Assembly: GCA_028023455.1 (NCBI GenBank)
Contig: JAQFVV010012513.1
Coordinates: 2,540,001 to 2,604,000 of the forward strand
Reading direction: 5' to 3'
DNA from: Epiperipatus broadwayi
Taxonomy: Eukaryota; Onychophora; Udeonychophora; Euonychophora; Peripatidae
Length of the DNA: 64,000 bases
Shown: piece after piece, positions 1 to 11,273 of the stretch
Layout of the letters: the number at the start of each line of letters is the position of its first letter
Numbering within the stretch: the stretch's first letter is position 1
Position numbers and translations under genes: made by a program
Notes under the pieces: model-generated
Seen by the model: only the letters and a program-made list of their open reading frames with translations
Databases searched by the model: none
Told to the model about the DNA's origin: nothing

Positions 1-1064
1 GTTTTTGCAACATTTTAAAATCATTGTAGATGTAGATTCTCTTGATACTTATGTTTAAAAAACAAACAGATGTTTGTATATTTTGACTTGTATCTATTTT
101 TAGTTAGATTTGTGAATGAATAATTTTTTATAAAGAGGTTCAAGAATTTACTTTTAGTATCGTATTTTAATGAGCATCTGCCATGAATAAAAAAAAACAT
201 ATATATAATATTTTAAAAAAATCATATTACTTATGCACATATATTAATAATAAGTTCTTATTTTAAACAACTACTTACTTGTCACAAATTGCTCTTCAAT
301 AAATATATAAATGATTATTTAGCTTTCTTCATTTGGTTAAACAATCTTATAATTTTCTAATTCTGTCTTTTATATATGAAATCTGTATTTTCTCTGTTGT
401 CCGATTGGTGAATGTATGTTTGTACATAAGGCTGTCACATGTCAAATTTCACAATCGATTTTAACAAATCACATTACAAAGAATATTTTATACGAAGCAA
501 GTAATTCTGCCATTAATAGTTTTTCCGTAAGAATCTCAAATTAATATTTCAGATATAACATATATTTACAATTTTAAATTTTAATTTAAAGGCTTAATTT
601 GTTTATAAGCATTGTATTCAAAGCAAGTAATTTTTCAAATCAAAACAGTTTATTAAAACAACCAATTAAAAAACTTATTACAAAAGTGGCAGGATTTCAG
701 ACTGGCTAGGATACAATTCCACCATTGATAAACTGTAATACATGAAAATGTTTTGTTTGATTTACATTAATTTTTAAAAAAAAATTGTTAAAGCAACTAA
801 TTAAAAAAATGATCTTTATATGTTACATACATCTGATATATATATATATAATTTTCATGTTATTATATTTGTAATCTTTTTTATGTACATATGTGTGTAA
901 TGTTTGATAAAGTGGAGTCCTTCCTCTTTACTCTGCTTTATTATGTGGCTTTAATTATTTGGTTAAGTGCATTTTCAGTACTTTAATTTTAGCCAGGTAA
1001 TAAAGCAGAGAAAAGAGAAGAAAAGTTTCACTTTGTAAAACACACACACATAGGCCAAAATATT
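1..1064. other. AT-rich non-coding stretch
   Basis: No open frame, RNA gene or recognisable element was seen. It is AT-rich DNA with short poly-A/T runs and a short TA run near 835-850. Confidence 0.6.
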
Positions 1065-1195
1065 ACATATAGTCTTATTTGTTTTTTTTTTTTTTATATG
1101 TCAAAGCATTGACCAGGAAGCGAACCCAGGTCGGCTGCATGGAATGCAGCCACACTAACCACTAGGCTACCAATGCTTGACATATAGTCTTATTT
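1065..1195 (-). mobile_element. Retroposed tRNA-Gly-like SINE with target-site duplication
   Basis: On the minus strand, 1176 down to 1106 (71 nt) folds as a tRNA. The acceptor arm GCATTGG pairs with TCAATGC. The A box is TAGCCTAGTGGTTAG and the B box is GGTTCGCTTCC. The anticodon arm GCTGC-ATTCCAT-GCAGC places TCC at the anticodon, as in tRNA-Gly(UCC). The 3' end continues as TTTGACATATA and an A tail (T run 1082-1095 on plus). A perfect 16-bp repeat, ACATATAGTCTTATTT, flanks it at 1065-1080 and 1180-1195. A tail plus duplication indicates LINE-type retroposition. The intact internal promoter boxes mean pol III transcription is possible. A functional tRNA gene is unlikely because the TTGACATA extension and A tail match the SINE-like copies at 37-39 kb. 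Confidence 0.85.
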
Positions 1196-1652
1196 ATATA
1201 TGTAAACAAAGGAAATTAAAATATTCTAAATGTTAAATAAAGGATATGAATCCACCTATTCTTTGAGCTATGATGATTAGCAAGCCAACTTTATTAGGAA
1301 GCAAATATTTGAGTAAGAAATGATTATTAACTTAAATTCTAGCAGTGAAACAAATTAAAACATTTGAAGCCCAAAACTAAAATTTAAAATTTAAAAGATA
1401 AATATGTGGAAATAAAAATAGTTTAAAGAAAGAATATTAAAAACTAAATTTCAAGAGTGAAAAAAATTTAAAGCTAAAAAAAATGCGCATCTAAATATGT
1501 ATAAATCGAAAGCTAAGGAGAAAAGTATTTTAAAGTAATAATATGACATTCCATCTTTTTCCTCTTCTGAAGTGAAGTACATATGAGGTTTTTGACTGAT
1601 TCTTATTTTGTATTGATGCATGATTGATACTTAATTTTTATGTTTTATAAAC
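1196..1652. other. AT-rich non-coding stretch
   Basis: Nothing recognisable was found; low-complexity A-rich DNA. Confidence 0.55.
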
Positions 1653-1746
1653 CATTTGAATAAAAAGTGCTGCTTTTGTTCATGTGTTTCTTAATTACTC
1701 ATTTGAATAAAGAGTGCTGCTTTTGTTCATGTGTTTCTTAATTACT
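1653..1746. repeat. 47-bp tandem duplication
   Basis: Two adjacent 47-bp copies (1653-1699, 1700-1746) beginning CATTTGAATAAA differ at a single base, so the duplication is recent. Confidence 0.9.
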
Positions 1747-1777
1747 CATAATTTCTAGCTTAGCTTTGTGTATTTAC

Positions 1778-1780
<3 letters not shown>

Positions 1781-1841
<61 letters not shown>
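1781..1841. repeat. (CA)n(TA)n microsatellite
   Basis: About 30 bases of CA repeat run directly into about 30 bases of TA repeat. Confidence 0.95.
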
Positions 1842-1844
<3 letters not shown>

Positions 1845-1865
1845 TATTTTTGATGATTACTATAG

Positions 1866-2090
1866 ATGTAAATTAATTGGTAAATGGGATGGCCATTATA
1901 TGTACAAAGTTAAATTCACAGTCAATCTATATTGATGTGAAGCAACCAATCAGACCAGTTCTGCACATTTACTATTTTTTACTTTCAACCTGAAGAACTG
2001 ATCTGATTGATTGCTGCATATCAATATACCTTGGCTAAGGATTTAACTTTGTATGTATAATGATCATCTCATTGACTAATTAATTTACAT
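1866..2090. mobile_element. Foldback MITE-like element, 225 bp
   Basis: An imperfect palindrome with arms of about 100 bp (1866-1966 and 1990-2090). The outer ends are ATGTAAATTAATT and AATTAATTTACAT. It lies between TA-rich tracts, so no clear target duplication can be read. There is no coding capacity. It was probably mobilised in trans; the superfamily is unknown. Confidence 0.75.
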
Positions 2091-2107
2091 ATATATATAT
2101 ATATGTG

Positions 2108-2185
2108 TAAATTAAATGGGAGCAGATAACTTCAAGAGTTAAGAATGATCGTACTCACAGAAATTATCTGCTCTCATTTAATATA
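2108..2185. repeat. Short inverted repeat (hairpin)
   Basis: Arms of about 22 bp (2108-2129 and 2163-2185, containing GGGAGCAGATAA and its complement) enclose a 33-nt loop. It may be a remnant of a MITE. Confidence 0.65.
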
Positions 2186-2713
2186 TATGTATACTTTACA
2201 TTAAGCATAGTAAGTATTTAATATATATATTATTAATTTCAATAATTTCATAATTAAATTATTACTATGATATACATAATACTAAAATATAAATTTATTC
2301 ATAAAACAAGTACATCCAAATATGTTACTACAGCAAACTACAAACTAGGTTTTTAAAGAATCATGCAGACAACTGTTTCTATGATTGATGAATATATTGA
2401 TATTATTGTGAAAAATTAAATATTATGTGCAAGTTTATTGAAAATGATTTTAAGGCATAAAACTTATTATTCATTAGAATAATATATTTGAAGTCAGTTA
2501 TTTCATAAATGCTTTATACAAATAATGGAGTCATCATGTTAACTATATTTGTTAAGCCCCTCTTTTACATCATACATCATGTATACTAGTTACTGTTTTG
2601 TTGATAAACTTTGATTAGAATAGAATACATACTGTTTATTCAATTGCAAGTGTTATATATATATATATATATATAAACAAAAAAAGACTTATAAATCCAA
2701 TAAATAATATTAT
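2186..2713. other. AT-rich non-coding stretch
   Basis: No gene was seen. A TA dinucleotide run lies near 2652-2674. Confidence 0.55.
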
Positions 2714-2742
2714 ATTTCAACCAGAGGACTGGTTTTCATCAG
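2714..2742 (-). other. Hammerhead-like core motif
   Basis: Read on minus: CTGATGA, an extra A, stem AACCAG, loop TCCT, stem CTGGTT, then GAAAT. This is the order of a hammerhead core (C3-A9, stem II, G12-A14). The unpaired A after A9 is not canonical, so cleavage is doubtful. It lies between two TA runs. Similar motifs with different, still paired stems occur near 13.93, 33.31, 34.78 and 61.8 kb. Confidence 0.45.
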
Positions 2743-2756
2743 AAAGAATATATATA

Positions 2757-2824
2757 TATATATAACAATAGATGTCTTATATGTATAGTGTATATATAAC
2801 AATAGATGTCTTATATGTATAGTG
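2757..2824. repeat. 34-bp tandem duplication
   Basis: Two identical 34-bp copies (2757-2790, 2791-2824) containing ACAATAGATGTCTTATATG. Confidence 0.85.
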
Positions 2825-2990
2825 TATATATGTAAAAAAAATTATGGTATTTTTTTAACAAAATAATACCATAGTTATTAATAATAAATTGAGAGGACAC
2901 ATTTACATAGATTTTATGAGGGTGTATTCAATTTAATCATTCAAAAAATAAGAATAAAAAAAATTGTGCATTCTTATTTTTTAGTAAAAT

Positions 2991-3005
2991 AAATAGTAAA
3001 ATGTA
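2991..3005. repeat. Left target-site duplication of the LINE
   Basis: AAATAGTAAAATGTA is repeated perfectly at 9237-9251. The pair sets the LINE boundaries at 3006 and 9236. Confidence 0.85.
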
Positions 3006-3149
3006 ACTTACTTCAGCTTTTGGCAGCCATCTTCGTAACTAGTCTTAAAAAGCGTCCCTTAGTGTTTTACAGTTTTAGGAAGACGGGACGACTGTCCCTT
3101 TACCTTTACGTCTGTTATTCAAGGTAAGTCAACTTTTTAATCATTTTAT
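3006..3149 (+). promoter_or_regulatory. LINE 5' UTR, probable internal promoter region
   Basis: This is the stretch between the left duplication and the first ORF1 ATG. It is less AT-rich than its surroundings (GACGGGACGACTGTCCC lies at about 3081-3097). LINE 5' UTRs usually carry the internal pol II promoter, but no specific motif was recognised. Confidence 0.4.
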
Positions 3150-3530
3150 ATGATGGAAAGTGATAATATAACCGATAAAACTAAAAATAAAGTAAGCCCC
3201 GATCTCAGCATTCAACCCAACAATGCGGTCATCGGCCGTAAATTGTATAGCCTTAGATCTAATCTAAATGCATCTAAACCACCCGTTACAACAAATAAAA
3301 ACCCACAAATGAGTAAATCAAAAGAAAATTCCATTGCAAATATCAACAAAAGTTTAGAAAATATTCAACTTACCCCTAATACAAACAATAGAATAAATAT
3401 CTTGTCAAGCGAAACTATTGATACAAGCGAAAACCAATCATTACCTCTCCGAAGCCTTTACTCAACCACAGAAGATTATAATGAGCAATTTCCTTTGCCC
3501 AACAATTCAATTAAACTATATCTGAAATAA
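3150..3530 (+). pseudogene. LINE ORF1, N-terminal part
   Basis: A 126-residue frame, rich in Asn, Ser, Thr and Lys, with no predicted fold, as is usual for the disordered N-terminus of LINE ORF1 nucleic-acid chaperones. It ends at a TAA at 3528. The next 400 bases (to 3939) carry related low-complexity coding sequence in shifting frames, so ORF1 is interrupted there. The ATG at 3150 is the first after the UTR and is the likely original start. The part was assigned by position, not by a domain. Confidence 0.6.
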
Positions 3531-3939
3531 ACAAAATTACCAACAAAATGATACCATGAAATTTTTAAAGTAAAACATTTTCCACCAGAGGCGACAAAAC
3601 CAGTACTGTCAATACCGTTTGTCAACAGTAAATTTAAAAATAAAAAAGAAGAAATAAATTATAAAACTGATAAATTTCATTCTAAAACAATCAAAGATTT
3701 TAGCTCAGAACAATCCATTTACATCACTAACGTCAAGCTAAACCAATTACCTCAATATCAATATTGGAAAATCCCACTACGTACGCAAATATCGTAAGGT
3801 CAAAAATCTGAGAGCATCTCTGAAAATATTAAGGCCGATAATCTCAACGAATTATATTTGAATCTCACAGAATTAGACATAAAAAAGAATCAAACACGCA
3901 GAAAATGTCTCTTTTAATATAAACAATATTAACGATGAT

Positions 3940-4707
3940 ATGTTCCTAGAAATAAACAATGAGTTCAACAAAACGATACCCAACTCTCTATATAAATCGT
4001 TTGCAAACTATTACAGCGATAAGTCTTTAATCTTAGCCATAACAAATCATCAATGTGCTTTATATAAATTCCCTGTAGAACAACTCTACAGTCTAATCAA
4101 TCAAAAGCAATTAGGCAGAGGCATTCACATGATCCTTAATCATCCCAATGACCGCTATGTGATCGTAGAGTTTAAAACATGGGCAGACCGAATGAATTTT
4201 AAAAATAACTACAAATCTTTAGGAAATTATATACTATGCTCCATAGATATGAATCGTCCAGTTACACTATCTGGCAGAATTCAAAACTGCCTTGCCCACT
4301 TAAATGAACAAGAAATACAAGACATCCTTATTAATTATGGTTCAGTTAGCAAATTTAAACACCTATTAAATCCTCACTTTGAAGATCAAATCCTGTCCAA
4401 TACAGTTACCTTCACACTTACATTAAAGAAAAACATTATACCCACTGACATACCCACTATTATTACAGCAAGAGGCTCTCCTATGGTTTTGACATTCAGA
4501 GGAGTACAACCACAATGTTTCTTCTGCCTTCAAAGAACACACCTCATTAAAGACTGTGCAGCAAGAATATGCACACACTGTGGTATTAAAATGAATAAAT
4601 TTCACAAATGTCCTGGTAGACCTATTAACAAGTCCTTAAATAGACAATCATCACATAGGACTAATTCAAACAGCAACCTCACAAACCAGATATTCAGATT
4701 CAAATAA
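3940..4707 (+). pseudogene. LINE ORF1, central domain and zinc knuckles
   Basis: A 255-residue frame. Residues about 1-180 form a globular region typical of Tx1/I-type ORF1 proteins. At about 193-223 two knuckle-like clusters follow, CFFCLQRTHLIKDC and CTHCGIKMNKFHKC, preceded by the usual run leading into the knuckle (RGVQPQ). ORF1 protein binds the LINE RNA and accompanies it to the target. The frame ends at 4707. The ORF1 reading continues downstream in other frames, so this is the middle of a broken gene. The ATG at 3940 is internal and not a true start. Confidence 0.78.
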
Positions 4708-5166
4708 ATCCTCCAACAAAACCTTCCACATCCAAAACTATATTTCAAAATGAAAATATTCAAGAAAGAACAAACGTCAACCTTTACACTAATAGTAGTA
4801 AATCAGAGAACCAAACAACAACAAATACTGCTCCTAAACCAATCACGCAAACTAATAATACTCAAGATCAAACATTCGAAACAACTTATACTAATCCCCA
4901 AGAAATAATATTAGGTCAAACTCTTTCAACAAAAGAAGATAATATGACCAAACCATCTAAAGAGAACAAGATAAACCCAGAAGAGCGAAGAAAATACACT
5001 CAAAAAATGTCAAAACAATTCTTCCAATATAACTCCTAACCAGCTTAAAACAACTGATAACAACCCTAAACAGAGTGAACCACAAACTATCTGCAATTCT
5101 TCAACTCCTGCAAGAATTAACCTACCAGAAGAAAAGATCCATCAAACACCCAACCCGAAAGTCAGC

Positions 5167-5711
5167 ATGATCGAAGATTCACAACTGTTACAGCAAACAG
5201 AGAATGTCTCAAGTCTAAAATTCGAACAAAAATCTTATGACAATAAAATAACACTACTATCAAAAGAACAGGAAAAGGAAAACAACACTAATCAACTTCA
5301 AAATCCTCAAAAAATTGACACAACAAATACCCAAAATACAATTAAGAAAATTAAAAGAAAATCAATTCGCTCAGATAAATCAAGCTCTGATGATGACAGC
5401 TCCCACCCGGTACTTTATTCACCACCCCCTCTAACAAACAAATCTCCGATAAATCCAACTCAAAGCTTCACAAATCCATAGAAAAAAAGAGGAAAACCAT
5501 GGATCTTACAACCTTAGATACCATCGATTCTCCCGATGAATCTCAGACAGATTACTCTACTCCATCAGACACCGAAGACGCGATTCCTCAACCAACAAAT
5601 ATATCACCAAGCCATCTACAAGTCTCTGACTGCCTAACAACATCAGACCTCATTAATATAAAGATGTCCCACATTCACTTGGTTCACTTTGCTGAGGACG
5701 GTTTGGATTAA
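5167..5711 (+). pseudogene. LINE ORF1, C-terminal tail (broken)
   Basis: Two open pieces, 5167-5481 and 5499-5711, in different frames. Both encode hydrophilic, Ser/Thr/Asp/Pro-rich sequence (SSSDDDSSH, SPPPLTNKS). The interval 4708-5166 is of the same composition with stops. The final stop at 5709-5711 lies six bases before the ORF2 ATG, which fits ORF2 translation by reinitiation after ORF1. There is no domain; it was assigned by position and composition. Confidence 0.55.
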
Positions 5712-5717
5712 TCTATC

Positions 5718-7085
5718 ATGTTCTGCAAAATAGCTGGCATAAACATTCGCGGCATCAACTCAATCGATAGAGTTCTTGCTATTAAAAACTGGCTCTCACT
5801 CTGCTCCCCACATATACTTCTTATGGGCGAAACCAAACATCACTATAAGACTGACCATAAAATAATATCTCTTCTCTCCTCTCTCGGATTTACTAGATTT
5901 TCCATCGGCCATTCAGCTTCAGGTGGAGTCGTATTCTTCTTAGCAAATCAGCACCACCAAAAGTTTCAACATTCTATTCCTAGATGCCAATATTATTATT
6001 ATAGAAATAGATTATTGGGGTTATCCGATCATCATAGCTTATATTTATACAGCCAAAGACACCTCTCAATATCTAAAAATAGTTCATATCCTAAATGCCA
6101 TCAACGCTAGCAGAGCCTCCCCTACCATTCTTCTGGAGACTTTAACACCACCTACAATGACTTCAACAAGAGATTTTTGCATCTAATAAATCGCAGATTA
6201 ATGTGTGGAGAGGGCTTCTTCCCACCCGAAGCCTACTCTTTCTATACTAAAACTAAAAAGTCCCTAATTGATCTGGTTTACTACACCCCAGACCTCCATT
6301 TCAACCTTGATGCAGCCTTAACCCCTGTTGCTTTCTCCGATCATATGGCTCTGATCTTACAACTCACGCCTATCTCAATCCCTACACCTATAGATGGACC
6401 TGGAAAAACCATGCGCATGATCACCCAATCAAACATGACCGAAGCGATAGTATCTGAGTCATACATCTATTTCCAGAAAATAAACATCCTTTCCCTCCCT
6501 GCTGAGGAGGGCTGGTTTTCCTTCATCGGAATTCTTCAATCCATATTAAATCACCACACCAGGAAAATCAAAGGACCAAATGGTCTTCTAAATGACCTAA
6601 CAGACATTAATATACAACTTCAAGCATCACAGCAAAATTTCACAAATACAGAAAAAATTATCTTCCTTAAAAACCTCTACAAAATCAAGCAAAAATCCCT
6701 TGCAGAATATATTTCCATCAGAAGAGCCAAATGCTTCTTAGCACAACAACACTGCTGGACAAGAGACTACCTCAGATGGGCACTGGGTTACAATAAAAAA
6801 CAAATCACTCCCACATCCATTTATACTAATGGTACCAATCTCATTGGCTATCCAATGATGCAGCACATCAGCAAACAATTCTGCCAATTAATGCAAAAAG
6901 ATGGAGCCCCTCCAGTAAACAGCTGGTTGGATCTGGAGACCCCAGCGAACATGGCATCACAGAAATCCAAATTAAAAAGAAGATATCATCACTCCCTGAC
7001 AGCATTCATCCTGGCCTTCATGGCATCCCAAATTTCCTTCTCAAACACCTCAGTCAATTCACTGTTCCAATTATTAAAAAAATGA
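5718..7085 (+). pseudogene. LINE ORF2, apurinic-type endonuclease domain and linker
   Basis: Begins MFCKIAGINIRG at 5718, the usual start of an APE-type LINE nuclease. The first frame runs to 6110 and includes the catalytic Glu in GETKHHY. A frameshift follows. GDFN is at 6135-6146 in another frame, and from 6177 the sequence has SLIDLVYY and SDHMAL, the last nuclease motifs. In LINEs this domain nicks the target DNA. Residues after about 110 of the second frame form the linker to the reverse transcriptase, ending at 7085. At least one frameshift separates the two halves, so no active enzyme can be made. Confidence 0.88.
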
Positions 7086-7733
7086 TAGATCACCTAGCTT
7101 CCGGCTACAGAAACATAGCAGATCTTTACCCTGTGGCACTTGTGCCACAGGGTAAAGATCAAAAACCACTAAACGACATTAACAGTATCCGACCAATATC
7201 CACGACGCTCTTCCGATCTTATCAAGATTATAGAGTCAGTCATTAAGGACCAAATCCAACCTCAAATTCTTAGCAATATCTCGCCAAACCAATACGGAAA
7301 AAGGGATCATCAACCTCGCATGCTATGTCCAATATAACTGCACTGTTCAATCATATCAGAGTACATCGTAAATCCAAACCTATTGCCGTCCAACTGGATG
7401 TTGCAGCAGCATTCGATTCAGTACAGATCAACACCCTTCTGGATATTCTGATGGAATATGACATTCCAGCTGCAATTGTTCAGATTATCAGCAATCTGCT
7501 CAACAACAGAGAGATTTTCTCTCTCTTGATGGCAAGATCACTCCAGGTTTCAAGCCATACAAGTCGATCCCTCAAGGATCTCCGCTCAGTGCCCTTTTCT
7601 TCACAGCATACATCAACCCTTTTCTGGTGGATATAGAAAAAACCTCCTGGAATATTCCTTCCTTCTCTCAATAAAGATTTCAATGTATTCGCATACATAG
7701 ATGACATCATGGTTGTGCTTCCCACCATTAAAT
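7083..7733 (+). pseudogene. LINE ORF2, reverse transcriptase core
   Basis: Reverse transcriptase motifs are spread over at least four frame segments. 7083-7226 has VALVPQGKD and RPIS. About 7219-7320 has IIESVIKDQI and NQYG. 7325-7636 has LDVAAAFDSV, with the first catalytic Asp. The YIDD box is at 7694-7705. The domain copies the LINE RNA into the nicked target. The multiple frameshifts make this copy non-functional. A perfect 40-bp palindrome lies in the first motif (7121-7160). Confidence 0.88.
7121..7160. repeat. Perfect 19-bp inverted repeat inside the RT frame
   Basis: GATCTTTACCCTGTGGCAC, two bases (TT), then its exact complement. It is in frame with the RT motif, reading DLYPVALVPQGKD. 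Chance is unlikely; see findings. Confidence 0.95.
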
Positions 7734-7746
7734 ACCTTCCCATCTC

Positions 7747-8938
7747 ATGAACATCTTAAACAGAAATACAGTGAAACTTGGCCTACAAATAAATTTTAAC
7801 AAATCTTCCATCTGGAAGATAATGTCTGGTAAACAAATCAACTCTTCCTTTTCTGCTAAACCACAAAGATACCTTGGCTTCCCAATCTTCAAACCTCCAA
7901 CTGCAATGGCAAGAATGATTCAAGATGCAATCCTCCAATCAACTGAAGCCATCACCACTTCACTCTCTAGAGTATACCTTTCATTATATGGAAAGGTTAG
8001 CCTCCTCAACATGATCATAATGCCAAAAATCTCATATTATCTTCCATTCATTAAAATCACTAAACAGTTTCAAAATAAAATTAACCGATTATGCACCAAA
8101 CTTCTCTGGAGAGGAAGGACTGTTGCCATTAGCTTGCGAGGTATCCAACGACCACGCAGGTTCAATGGACTGTCATTCCACTCAATACAGGCAATCATTT
8201 TACAAAAAACTCACAATATTCTACATAATCTGATCCTCTCCTATGGATACTCCAACATTATGAAAAAAATTACACTTCCTGATCTCCCCGCCCTTTTCCA
8301 GTTCATGGATATCATTGCTAATAGATCATCTACAACTTTATAACCCGACGATGTCCTCTAACCTTAACCAAAAAATCACTTTGTGGGAAGCATACAATCT
8401 AATCAACTATAATCAACAACCCATTAAAACCAGCCTAAAAATAACCAACCAAAGGCTCATTACACACTTCAAAAGATGGAGCCTTGAACCCAAATTCCTG
8501 GACTTCATCATTAAAATTAATCTTGATGCGCTTCCCACAAATTGGTTTCTTTATCACCGAAGAGGTTTTACTAGCATTGACCCTATATGTGGTTTATGTG
8601 CTCGTGAAGAGGAAACCACAGACCATATTATATACCGCTGTCCAAGACTTAAAATACTGAAAGATATAATCATAATCAATTCTTACATAAAATCTGAAAT
8701 GATTTTCTCACTTGAAAATGCCATTAATAGTGGAACTTTTTCAATAATAAGGCTCTCTATCTTTGTCCTTTATTCCATATGGATAGTGAGATGCAAAACT
8801 CTCATGGAATTACCCCCGCCACAAATCATACCATTGTTTTACCAGACTCTCAAAAAAATCAAGAAACGTGATCAGCTCCTTGCCTCCAGTAAAGTCTTTG
8901 ACGACACCTGGTCTCTAACCGCTCTATCCTTTTCCTGA
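7747..8938 (+). pseudogene. LINE ORF2, thumb and C-terminal zinc-binding region
   Basis: Two overlapping frames, 7747-8343 (198 residues) and 8315-8938 (207 residues). The first has LGLQINFNKSSIW and RYLGFPIF, typical of the region after the YxDD box. The second has CGLCAREEETTDHIIYRCP at residues about 91-109, a C-C-H-C zinc-binding cluster found at the C-terminus of many LINE ORF2 proteins. A frameshift separates the two. The ORF ends at 8938. Confidence 0.85.
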
Positions 8939-9236
8939 TTGTCAACTCCCACCTACCCAGAATTCTAGAATAGACAATATTAAAAAGAAAATAGTCGTGT
9001 TATTAAAAAAAAAAAAAAAAAAGCTAATAACATTCATCAAGTTCTCAGTTTCTCATATTCTACACAAACCCTTCATTATACCTAACCACATAAGTGTATA
9101 ACAACTACTAACTAACATATTCTAGCCATATGTTAATCAGAACTTTTTATAATATTATTGTACAATTTATTCATTAACTTATCCATTATCAAAATGTAAT
9201 CACTATTTATTACTAATAAAATTTTTTGTTGAAATG
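8939..9236 (+). other. LINE 3' UTR
   Basis: Non-coding sequence between the ORF2 stop and the right duplication. An 18-A run at about 9005-9022 lies inside, with AATAAA near 9215. The element ends in TTGTTGAAATG just before the duplicated target. Confidence 0.7.
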
Positions 9237-9251
9237 AAATAGTAAAATGTA
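9237..9251. repeat. Right target-site duplication of the LINE
   Basis: Second copy of AAATAGTAAAATGTA. It overlaps the ATG of the adjoining endonuclease fragment at 9247. Confidence 0.85.
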
Positions 9252-9423
9252 CATGATTCTCAATATAGCAGATGTAAATGTCAGGGGTCTAAACTCTTTG
9301 GATAGAGTGTTTGCCCTCAAAAGATGGATTGATTTCAATAATTTTCATGTGGTGTGTTTGTCTGAGACAAAATTACATTTAAATTCAAATTATAAAATAA
9401 ATCAAATTCTTGAACAAAAATAA
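9247..9423 (+). pseudogene. N-terminal fragment of a second LINE endonuclease
   Basis: A 58-residue open frame ending in TAA TAG. It contains IADVNVRGLNSLDRV and LSETKLHLN. It aligns without gaps to the ORF2 start of the neighbouring LINE (IAGINIRGINSIDRV, MGETKHHYK) but is clearly diverged, so it is a different LINE family. The catalytic Glu of the SETK motif is kept; the rest of the nuclease, the RT and any ORF1 are absent. It begins within the duplicated target site, so the large LINE inserted at its start codon. Confidence 0.8.
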
Positions 9424-11273
9424 TAGTAAGATGTCAGATTTTCATCATAATTCAATACACTCTAGCCAATTTTTTTACCAAGAACGTTTTTCTCTTCTTG
9501 AAACATGATATTAATCTGATTATTAAGAAATTGTGACCTATTTTAGATTATGTTCATATAAAATTCACAAAGTAAAACAGAGGAGTACTAAAATATATGT
9601 ACTTTCAGTATAAAGTGAAGAATTTTTTTAAATGAACATGATTGTAAGATGTAAAATTTATTTACAAATTTTAATTTGTCTTATATTTTATTACACAGAG
9701 CCCTTAGAGATGGAAAAATGGTTGTTTGTGTATTGCAAAATGCATTAAATTTATGAACTTAAATAGAGTTTTTTCTTTACAGTTTTGTTTGTTTGTTTAC
9801 ATTTGTTTTTGAATAGCATATAACTAACATACATTGATAAAGCTTCACTATATATTCACAGTTATAACTATTTTTAGTCTGGTTTCAAAACAGGTTATAT
9901 TTATCTGTGTGATGAGATGATGAGAGTTATTTAAACTGTTTTGTGTTAAAAATTTCACTCTCTGTAGTCATGTTGCAATCCTTGGTGTCTATATAAACAT
10001 ATTAGACCATAGCCATTAAACCATAGATAAAGGAGGTTGCCTAGGCAACAGATTGAGATTGTTAATTGATAGTGATATTGGTATTGTTTAAATGTTGACT
10101 GCTTCTATGTATATGTGTATAATGTATATTTATGGTATAACATTTAAAAAAATACAGTTCTTAACATTTGATTATAGAATAAAATGTGTTAAATTGTTGG
10201 CACATATTGATAAAGTCCCATTACTGGTGATTAAGTTTTAATGTAAAACTGTAATACCCTATTTTATATTTTACACAATTACACGCACATACACATATGA
10301 TCATGTATATATAATCTCGATAATTTAAGCTTTTTTTGTATTTAAACTTTATATGTCAAAGAGCATTAAAGTTTATTACAATGATCAAAACGTAAAAGAA
10401 GTGTGATTTATAAATATAACAAAAAATAATCTAGGGTATTATTCAATGTAATAAAACATAGTTATGTCAAATTAAATTTATGTTTAGTCAATAAACTTAT
10501 CTTTCTTTCAAATAACTTCCAAAAAAAATTCCATTCATCAGCTGTTTAATGAGAATCTTCTAGTAGCCAGTATAATGTGCAAAATCTTTCTTTTATTGAG
10601 ATATGGAAACAGATGACAGAGAATGTTGATTATATAAAACTTAACTTAATAATACACACAGAAACATTGGAAATGCTATAAAACTTAACTTAATAATACA
10701 CACAGAAACATTGGAAATGCTCTTCACTGGATAGGATAAAAACCCTATAGACTAAATCGCCAAATATGGTTTTAATCGTTGTCAACATGTTCATAAATTA
10801 AACAAACTTATATGTGTTTGAATTGACTAACACCATCATATATGTGATATACATGGTCATATTAATGTAAATGGGCCACTACTATGATTTCTGGAATGGG
10901 AAGTTATATGTCTTCAATTTCTGGTGATAACTAATATCTTATGTTATTGATACGAAATTAATTGTTTTTTGTTTATATATACAAGTGTAACCTCTGATTT
11001 TGTTGACTGGTCTCCTTTGAGATTGATATGTAAATGTAAATGTCCTTCCTTTTGTAAATGGTTCTTATGGTTTGTGAATAAAATTTCCTTTTGAAAAATA
11101 AAACTTAACGTGAAAGCTGATTGGCTATCTATTTTAAGATGATGTCATAGTTAGTAAATGTTTCAGATGTTACTATGTAGTAATTAATCAAAATAGCAAA
11201 CTGTAAACATTTTCTGCAGTTAAATGTATACATTTTTGGATGCAATCTTTTGATGTTATACAGAAACTAAAGC
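9424..11273. other. Non-coding stretch with repeat remnants
   Basis: No gene. About 9970-10110 is half of the palindromic family also seen at 46.2, 60.6 and 62.6 kb (AAAGGAGGTTGCCTAGGCAA lies at about 10028-10047). Near 11160-11245 is a diverged piece resembling the element at 20.77 kb. Confidence 0.55.
10633..10720. repeat. Identical 44-bp tandem duplication
   Basis: Copies 10633-10676 and 10677-10720 are identical (TATAAAACTTAACTTAATAA...), so this is recent slippage or an assembly effect. Confidence 0.95.

Larger units (their letters stand above)
3006..9236 (+). mobile_element. Full-length, inactivated APE-type LINE retrotransposon
   Basis: A 6.23-kb non-LTR retrotransposon bounded by perfect 15-bp duplications. 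In order it has a 5' UTR, an ORF1 with CCHC zinc knuckles, and an ORF2 with apurinic-type endonuclease, reverse transcriptase (YIDD box) and a C-terminal zinc-binding segment. An A-run UTR follows. ORF2 begins 6 bases after the ORF1 stop. Both ORFs are broken by several frameshifts and stops, so the copy is dead. The architecture resembles the L1/Tx1 or jockey/I groups. Clade assignment would need an RT phylogeny. Codon use is AT-rich like its surroundings, so it is probably an old resident family. Confidence 0.92.
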
